A DNA stretch of 64,000 bases from Dehalococcoidia bacterium UBA1141 (GTDB lineage Bacteria > Chloroflexota > Dehalococcoidia > Lucifugimonadales > UBA3495): NCBI GenBank assembly GCA_002311385.1, contig DCAE01000135.1, forward strand, positions 51,397-115,396, in the 5' to 3' direction. The translations under genes were made by a program, and so were the position numbers. Below, piece by piece: positions 59,168-64,000 of the stretch; within the stretch, counting starts at the first letter, position 1; each line of letters opens with the position of its first letter. The notes below the pieces were generated by a model. It did not search any database, was not told where the DNA came from, and saw nothing but the letters and a program-made list of their open reading frames with translations.

Positions 59168-60199
59168 CTACTGCTTCTGGTAAACCTGAAACCGGTGGCG
59201 ATTGGTCTCAGTGACGTAGAGGCGGCCTGCCCCATCCAAAGAAACGGAGACAGGACCCCAAAAATAAGACTCGGTCTGAGAGGACACGTGGTAAGGGCTG
59301 CTCAGGTGGTCCGGCAACTCGGGCATGAGGTTGGCGTTATCCCGCTCGACCTTTTCCTCCGGGTTGGATGCGAAATAGTCGTCGGCCCATTTTGATACCG
59401 TGGCCTCACCCTGCAACAAGACTTGAAAGGAGCCGTCGGGTCCCAGAATCTGCACCCGCTCGTTGCCCCAGTCCGCAACGTAGATGAAGCCTTCGTCGTC
59501 CACGGCCACGCTGGCGGGACGCTGAAACTGGCCTTCCCCTTGGCCGGACTCGCCATAGCTGGCTAGGAACTGTCCGTCGCCGCTGAATTTTTGGATTCGG
59601 TCGTTGCGCCAATCGGCTACGTAGACATCGCCTTCGGCGTCGACGGCCAAGCCCCAAGGGGTGTCGAACTCGCCGGGGCCACTTCCCAACTTTCCCCAAC
59701 CGAGGATATATTTGCCGTCGCTGGTGAACTTTTGTACCCGGTGATTGTGCTGGTCCACCACGTAGACATTATCTTCTTTGTCCAAGGCGATTCCCGCTGG
59801 GCCGTTCAATTCACCCTCAGCGGAGCCAGCCGTGCCCCATTTCTCCAGGAACTTGCCCGAGTCATCATAGATGGAGATTCTCTGGTTGTGCTCGTCGGTG
59901 AGAAACACCCGGTTCTTGGAGTCGAAAGCCAAGGCCACAGGCCAGACCATTTGGCCATCGCCGGCCCCGTTGCCGTAACCGAACTCGCTCAGATAATCTT
60001 CGTCCAAGTTGCAGATGCCTACACGCACGGCGGACGACCTAAGTGGGTCGCAGCGATTTATGACGAAGATACGACCGTCTTCATGGACAGCCAGGTCGTA
60101 AGGGCTGGTAAATCCACGGCCGTTCAAGCCATTGTTAACGATGCCGATGGTTTTGAGGTAGTCGATTTGGATGGTTTTAGAACCGGTCTGGATGGCCAC
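59168..60199 (-). CDS. NHL-repeat protein, second copy
   Basis: A 343-residue six-bladed NHL propeller. Blades include SPYDLAVHEDGRIFVINR, WPVALAFDSKNRVFLTDEHNQRISIYDDSGKFLEKWG, GPAGIALDKEDNVYVVDQHNHRVQKF and TPWGLAVDAEGDVYVADWRNDRIQKF. The GTG at 60199 has GGAGG seven bases before it; the TTG at 60220 is worse. No signal peptide. Possible lyase or ligand-binding propeller. It is about 3 kb from the first NHL gene and 41 bp from the DUF1800 stop. Confidence 0.88.
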   Translation of the reverse strand: MAIQTGSKTIQIDYLKTIGIVNNGLNGRGFTSPYDLAVHEDGRIFVINRCDPLRSSAVRVGICNLDEDYLSEFGYGNGAGDGQMVWPVALAFDSKNRVFLTDEHNQRISIYDDSGKFLEKWGTAGSAEGELNGPAGIALDKEDNVYVVDQHNHRVQKFTSDGKYILGWGKLGSGPGEFDTPWGLAVDAEGDVYVADWRNDRIQKFSGDGQFLASYGESGQGEGQFQRPASVAVDDEGFIYVADWGNERVQILGPDGSFQVLLQGEATVSKWADDYFASNPEEKVERDNANLMPELPDHLSSPYHVSSQTESYFWGPVSVSLDGAGRLYVTETNRHRFQVYQKQ

Positions 60200-60240
60200 G
60201 AGATAGCCTCCGTTGCACAACCTATTTTCCGTGTCTGGGA

Positions 60241-61668
60241 TTACGCAAGTTGGAATTCTCGGCTGGAAGCTACCAATCTCAGCATGTTACCGACTCGCTG
60301 CTCTGCTTCGTCGCCGGGCTGGTGGTCTATCAAGTTCAAGTCTCCCTGTCTCTTGGCAAATCCCACCAATGTATCGCGGGTTTCATCGGATACAGTGATG
60401 GGGCCGATCAGGTCCAGGCACCGATCCACCAGTTCGTCGGGAGTCAGCGAATCGCTGCTACCTGCGCTCAGCCGGTCTATGATGTCTCGCACGCCGGGTC
60501 TGGAGGTGTTGCCCATCTCTTGGGCCACGAAGTTCACGCGCTCCACCAATACGCCGCTGTCGATCCATTCACTGCCCTCGTGCCAGCCTTCCACTGTGGG
60601 CGGGTTGAGCAACCCCTGACCCATGAAGAACGATTGGTTGGTTATTTTCTCGATTCCCAGCGTGGGCGACTGGTAGCTGCCTGCCAGACGCATGGCGCCG
60701 ACGATCAATTCGACTGGGCCTTTCACACGAGCGTACCGGACCGATTCCGACTTAAAGTATTCGGAGTTAAACAGAGTTCGAAGTACGGCTCGAATTTCGT
60801 AACCCGAGTCGAAGTAGGTCTTCATCATCTCGGTGATTGTCTTCTCGCCGTCTTCGGACACGTCATCGGCTGCAAAGAATTGGAACAACCTTGTGGTGAG
60901 GAAGCGGGCTGATGCTTCCTGTTTTGCGATGATATCTATGATGTCTTCCCCGTTAAAGTTGCCGGTTTCGCCCAAGAACGTCTTTTCTCCGTTGTCGTGG
61001 TCCTGCTCCCGGTACTCGAAGTGCCAGGCGATGCGGCTGTAGGGCCAGATTGAGTCTTTGAAGGCCCGGATGGCCATGTACTCAGCGTTGCCCAGGGTCC
61101 ATCCGGTGAAAGCCCGTGAGCCTTCCTTCACGTCCTTTTCGGTGTAGTTGCCGATGCCCATGGAGAATAGCTCCAGCAATTCTCGACCGAAGTTCTCATT
61201 GATTGCCCCGTTGTGGTTATCGTTGTTATCCAGCCATAGCAGCATGGCCGGGTCCTTGGACAGTTCCAGCAGCAGGTCCCGGAAACTTCCCAATCCGCTG
61301 CGACGGAACATATCTATCTGATTCAACTGGGACCTGGCCTGGTTCAGCTTGGTGTAGCCGGTGGCCAAGAGACCGTGCCAAAACAAAGCAATCTTCTCTT
61401 CAAGGGGGCACCGGGTGGTAATCATCCGGTACATCCAGTATGCGCCGGAGCTGGTCAAGTCCCGAAGTTCCGATTGATCCGGATGGTAACGGCGGATGAC
61501 ATCGTCGGGCATATTCTGGGGGTCCGAAGGGTTTAGCAAGTCGTCAACCACGGCTTCGTAGCCTTTCGCCAGGTATCCCTCCAACTCCTGCCTGGTTGCG
61601 CCAAAACCGGCGCGCCTGAGCAGGTGGGCCATCAACGCAGTGTTCTCTCGGGTTGCTGTGCTAGTCAT
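60241..61668 (-). CDS. DUF1800 family protein
   Basis: A 475-residue protein of DUF1800, recognised by HLLRRAGFGATRQELEGYLAKGYEAVVDDLLNP, MYRMITTRCPLEEKIALFWHG, NENFGRELLELFSMGIGNYTEKDVKEGSRAFTGW and NQSFFMGQGLLNPPTVEGWHEGSEWID. DUF1800 genes usually stand beside DUF1501 genes, as here. Function is unknown; they occur in many bacteria with large secreted or polymer-active enzyme sets. ATG at 61668 after GGAGGCGATATG (minus strand). Confidence 0.92.
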   Translation of the reverse strand: MTSTATRENTALMAHLLRRAGFGATRQELEGYLAKGYEAVVDDLLNPSDPQNMPDDVIRRYHPDQSELRDLTSSGAYWMYRMITTRCPLEEKIALFWHGLLATGYTKLNQARSQLNQIDMFRRSGLGSFRDLLLELSKDPAMLLWLDNNDNHNGAINENFGRELLELFSMGIGNYTEKDVKEGSRAFTGWTLGNAEYMAIRAFKDSIWPYSRIAWHFEYREQDHDNGEKTFLGETGNFNGEDIIDIIAKQEASARFLTTRLFQFFAADDVSEDGEKTITEMMKTYFDSGYEIRAVLRTLFNSEYFKSESVRYARVKGPVELIVGAMRLAGSYQSPTLGIEKITNQSFFMGQGLLNPPTVEGWHEGSEWIDSGVLVERVNFVAQEMGNTSRPGVRDIIDRLSAGSSDSLTPDELVDRCLDLIGPITVSDETRDTLVGFAKRQGDLNLIDHQPGDEAEQRVGNMLRLVASSREFQLA

Positions 61669-61755
61669 ATCGCCTCCAGATGTTCACACGCTGCGGTTCA
61701 AGCGTGAATTTCCTAAGTTCATTTCCTGTTGATTCCCGGCTTGTCATTCCCGGTT

Positions 61756-61843
61756 TGTCATTCTGAGGGAGAGAAGCGACTGAAGAATCTGGGGCGGGGG
61801 TGCTGATTTGCCTATGAGATTCTTCGCTTCACTCAGAATGACA
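61756..61843. repeat. Palindromic repeat, family A copy (complete)
   Basis: TGTCATTCTGAG at 61756-61767 with GAAGAATC about 15 bp later, and GATTCTTCGC...TGACA at 61818-61842. A third TGTCATTC lies at 61743-61750. It sits between the DUF1501 and DUF1800 genes. Confidence 0.72.
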
Positions 61844-61846
61844 GGT

Positions 61847-62986
61847 CTAGCTACGGATTAGGTCGAGAGCCTCGAATTGGCCGTTGACGATGGACGGGGC
61901 ATCAAGTCCTAGCCAGCGCTCCAGTATGGTGCTATAGGTGGACCGGAAATCATTGTTGGCCCGGAGGTCGCCATCCAACTGCTGGGCTTCCTCCAGAGAC
62001 GGGTATTCGCCGTACATGCCGCCCTTGACGGACCCGCCGATCAGCATAGCCGTGCCGCCGGCGCCGTGATCGGTGCCGGAACCGTTATCGCGGATACGCC
62101 GGCCGAACTCGGTCCAGATCAACATCATGGTGTCGTCCTGCATGTCATGCTCTTCCAGATCGGCATAGCAGTCGGCTATCGCCCCGCCTAGGTCTTCCCA
62201 AAGCTTGCCGTGGGTCACAAGTTCGCCGCCGTGGGTGTCGAAACTGCCATGGGAGGTATAAAAGACGCGGGTACCCAGGTCGGCGAACATCACTTGGGCA
62301 ATGCTCTTCATGTTCTGGGAAATGGGATTCTGAGCGTATTCGACAGAGGAGGAATATTTCCCTGGCGCGGTCCTCAGGATGTCGGCCCCTTTCAACGCGT
62401 TCCGGCCGGTCTGCCGCAGCGAGTCCATTATCGGGTCGTTGTCGTTGGACATGCCGTACATCCTGGCGAAAGCCTCTAGGGCGTAATGCTTCTGCTGTTC
62501 GTCTTCCACGTCGGGGAACAAACCGTAGGTATCCAGGTTGCCCACCGACGCCACCGGGACGCCCTTGCAGCCCAGCGCCCTGGGTAGTCCACGGCCGAAA
62601 TTGATGCCGGTCAGCACGTTGTCGCCCTGTGGATCCATGTCGCGGATGGCGCGGCCCAGCCAGCCTTCGGTGGCGATCTTGTCCGGCTCACAGGTATGCC
62701 AGATATCCATGGACCTAAAATGGGAACGGACTGGCGTGGTATAGCCGATCCCGTTCACCAGGGCCACGTTACCCCGGTCCCAGAGGTCCTTGATGGGACC
62801 TAATTGAGGGGAAAACCCGAAGTCGTCATTGATTGGAAGAACATCTTTGGCCGGTATGTTCACATTGGGCCGGTAGTCGTAGTACAGACCGTTGCTGTAA
62901 GGGATCACTGTATTGAGAGGGTCGTTGGCCCCGATGAGTTGTATCACGATCAGTGAGCGCTTTTTTCCATTGGCTGGCATGGTCAA
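61847..62986 (-). CDS. DUF1501 family protein
   Basis: A 379-residue protein of DUF1501, a sulfatase/alkaline-phosphatase-fold family. Family sequence: LIVIQLIGANDPLNTVIPYSNGLYYDYRPN, NVALVNGIGYTTPVRSHFRSMDIWHT, HGSFDTHGGELVTHGKLW, MMLIWTEFGRRIRDNGSGTDHGAGGTAMLIG. The catalytic-type Asp/His motifs are present. Often paired with DUF1800. No clear Tat or Sec signal. ATG at 62986. Possibly acts on sulfated or phosphorylated polymers. Confidence 0.9.
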   Translation of the reverse strand: MTMPANGKKRSLIVIQLIGANDPLNTVIPYSNGLYYDYRPNVNIPAKDVLPINDDFGFSPQLGPIKDLWDRGNVALVNGIGYTTPVRSHFRSMDIWHTCEPDKIATEGWLGRAIRDMDPQGDNVLTGINFGRGLPRALGCKGVPVASVGNLDTYGLFPDVEDEQQKHYALEAFARMYGMSNDNDPIMDSLRQTGRNALKGADILRTAPGKYSSSVEYAQNPISQNMKSIAQVMFADLGTRVFYTSHGSFDTHGGELVTHGKLWEDLGGAIADCYADLEEHDMQDDTMMLIWTEFGRRIRDNGSGTDHGAGGTAMLIGGSVKGGMYGEYPSLEEAQQLDGDLRANNDFRSTYSTILERWLGLDAPSIVNGQFEALDLIRS

Positions 62987-63329
62987 CCTCCCAGTTATGG
63001 TGAATCATAATGAATCAACCGTGGAATCTTCGTATCAGACGCCATCGTCTTAGATGGTGGTAGGCGATAGCAAACCTTTTCAAGGCTGCCACTAATTTTA
63101 TTTTGGCCGGGTCCACTTGTCAACGACGTTACCACACCCATGAAATGGATCTATGACAACGGCTTTCGTTGCCCCACGAGGAATGTGGCCCAGTCAGCAT
63201 TGGGCGCACCGCCGTGCGCCCCTACTTCATTGGACCTCTAGTGCCAACTTACAACACCGACTGGCGATACCCTCGCAGTCGGGTTATCCTGTTTCCGAAT
63301 CATCCTATCAATGATCTAGGAGCAAGTCT
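62987..63329. other. Intergenic region, no gene seen
   Basis: The gap between divergent DUF1501 and CoA-transferase genes. I see no RNA, terminator or small gene. Promoters for both should lie here but I cannot place them. Confidence 0.5.
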
Positions 63330-64000
63330 ATGCCGCAGACCGATGTCCCAGTCAAGATCAATGCCAATGCCTGCAAAGTCCTAGATGGAGTCCGCATCGT
63401 CGAGTTGGCCCGGTGGCAGGCTGCGCCGCGGGCATCGCTGATCCTCCGGGACATGGGCGCCGAGGTGATCAAGGTAGAGTGGCGCAAAGGCGGTGACCTA
63501 CGAAATTCGGGGCCCTTTGTGGGCGATATGAGCGTGCAATTCGCCGCGTACAACCGGGGTAAGAAGAGCATCACCGTGGACACAAGGCAAACCAAGGGGA
63601 AAGAACTGCTGCTAGATCTGATAAGGGTGTCCGACGCCGTGTTGGAGAACTACCGGCCGGGCACGGTGGAGCAGATGGGGTTTGGGTACGAGAGTCTTTG
63701 CCGGGTGAATCCGGGGATCATCTTGGCGTCGGTGTCTGGGTTTGGGCAGTATGGGCCCTACCGGGACCGCCAATGCTTCGACCCTATAATCCAAGCCATG
63801 AGCGGCATTGGACATCAGACGGGCCGGGGGTTCGACCAGCCGGTCATGGCCGAGGGTCCCATCATGGACCGGACGGCGGCCCTGCACATCGCCATCGGCA
63901 TCCTGGGAGCGCTTAGGCACCGGGACCGCACCGGCGAGGGCCAGTGGATAGAGGTGGCGATGCTGGACGGCGGCATAACCCTGGAAGAGGTGGCCCTGGC
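63330..64000 (+). CDS. CoA transferase family III (CaiB/BaiF), N-terminal part
   Basis: The frame from ATG 63330 (GGAG seven bases upstream) is open to the window edge, 223 codons. It is a family III CoA transferase: VLDGVRIVELARWQAAPRASLILRDMGAEVIKVE at the start, RGKKSITVDTRQTKGKELLLDLI, VLENYRPGTVEQMGFGYE, and the catalytic Asp in QCFDPIIQAMSGIG (about residue 153). It moves CoA between organic acids through a mixed anhydride; substrate unknown. The C-terminal half is missing at the edge. Confidence 0.93.
   Translation, partial: MPQTDVPVKINANACKVLDGVRIVELARWQAAPRASLILRDMGAEVIKVEWRKGGDLRNSGPFVGDMSVQFAAYNRGKKSITVDTRQTKGKELLLDLIRVSDAVLENYRPGTVEQMGFGYESLCRVNPGIILASVSGFGQYGPYRDRQCFDPIIQAMSGIGHQTGRGFDQPVMAEGPIMDRTAALHIAIGILGALRHRDRTGEGQWIEVAMLDGGITLEEVAL

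Overview
The window looks like a piece of chromosome from an aerobic member of Chloroflexota, most like the Dehalococcoidia/SAR202 lineage. This is inferred from gene content: MaoC-type hydratases, a CaiB/BaiF CoA transferase, MmgE/PrpD, split glycine decarboxylase, heme A and heme O synthesis, DUF1501/DUF1800 proteins, and lipoproteins with Pro/Thr or Glu-Val-Ile-Lys linkers. There is no rRNA or tRNA gene, CRISPR array, phage or insertion sequence that I can see. Several genes appear to start at TTG (recF, obg, a pentapeptide protein, a DRTGG protein).

Region 1 (1-14 kb) is mostly housekeeping. It holds the start of a glycosyltransferase, an Ala-rich coiled-coil protein, recF-purL, two MaoC-like proteins, a SelW-like selenoprotein with an in-frame UGA, a pentapeptide-repeat protein, a P-loop/DRTGG protein, an IscA-type protein beside a YgfZ-type protein, and obg followed by a NadD-PyrE fusion. 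The divergent gap at 13835-14290 contains a cluster of DnaA-box matches next to an AT-rich stretch and is a candidate replication origin.

Region 2 (14-28.9 kb) carries a beta-propeller lipoprotein, an LppX/LprG-like lipoprotein with a DHA2 MFS exporter, a glycine-betaine type ABC operon, an aldo/keto reductase, a lipoprotein/metallopeptidase gene split at a perfect 20-bp inverted repeat, an FMN/F420 protein, a HicA-HicB fusion, a double-hotdog MaoC protein, a 3-hydroxyisobutyrate dehydrogenase-like enzyme, and a hicB-hicA pair whose hicA is frameshifted at a CG-dinucleotide run.

Region 3 (28.9-43.2 kb) contains the glycine cleavage operon gcvT-gcvH-gcvPA-gcvPB, a short-chain dehydrogenase, a CrtC-like lipoprotein, a TIM-barrel isomerase, a second FMN/F420 protein, an esterase, DUF952, ctaA-ctaB and an ABC-2 exporter pair.

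Region 4 (43.2-49.2 kb) has a LuxR-type ATPase regulator broken by an amber codon and an out-of-frame deletion. It is followed by a 63-residue peptide ending in Cys-Cys-Cys-Gly and by a SAM methyltransferase, a possible small peptide-modification locus. Two small lipoproteins follow.

Region 5 (49.5-64 kb) is a long run of minus-strand accessory catabolic genes: an atypical short-chain dehydrogenase, a hydrolase-methyltransferase fusion, MmgE/PrpD, a cupin, a nitroreductase-SRPBCC fusion, two NHL-repeat proteins, a methyltransferase with an in-frame UGA, a formaldehyde-dehydrogenase-like enzyme, a Cys-nucleophile hydrolase, and DUF1800 plus DUF1501. The window ends inside a CoA transferase on the plus strand. 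Two families of small palindromic repeats are scattered between genes. Four genes carry apparent disabling lesions, which points either to ongoing gene decay or to sequence/assembly error.
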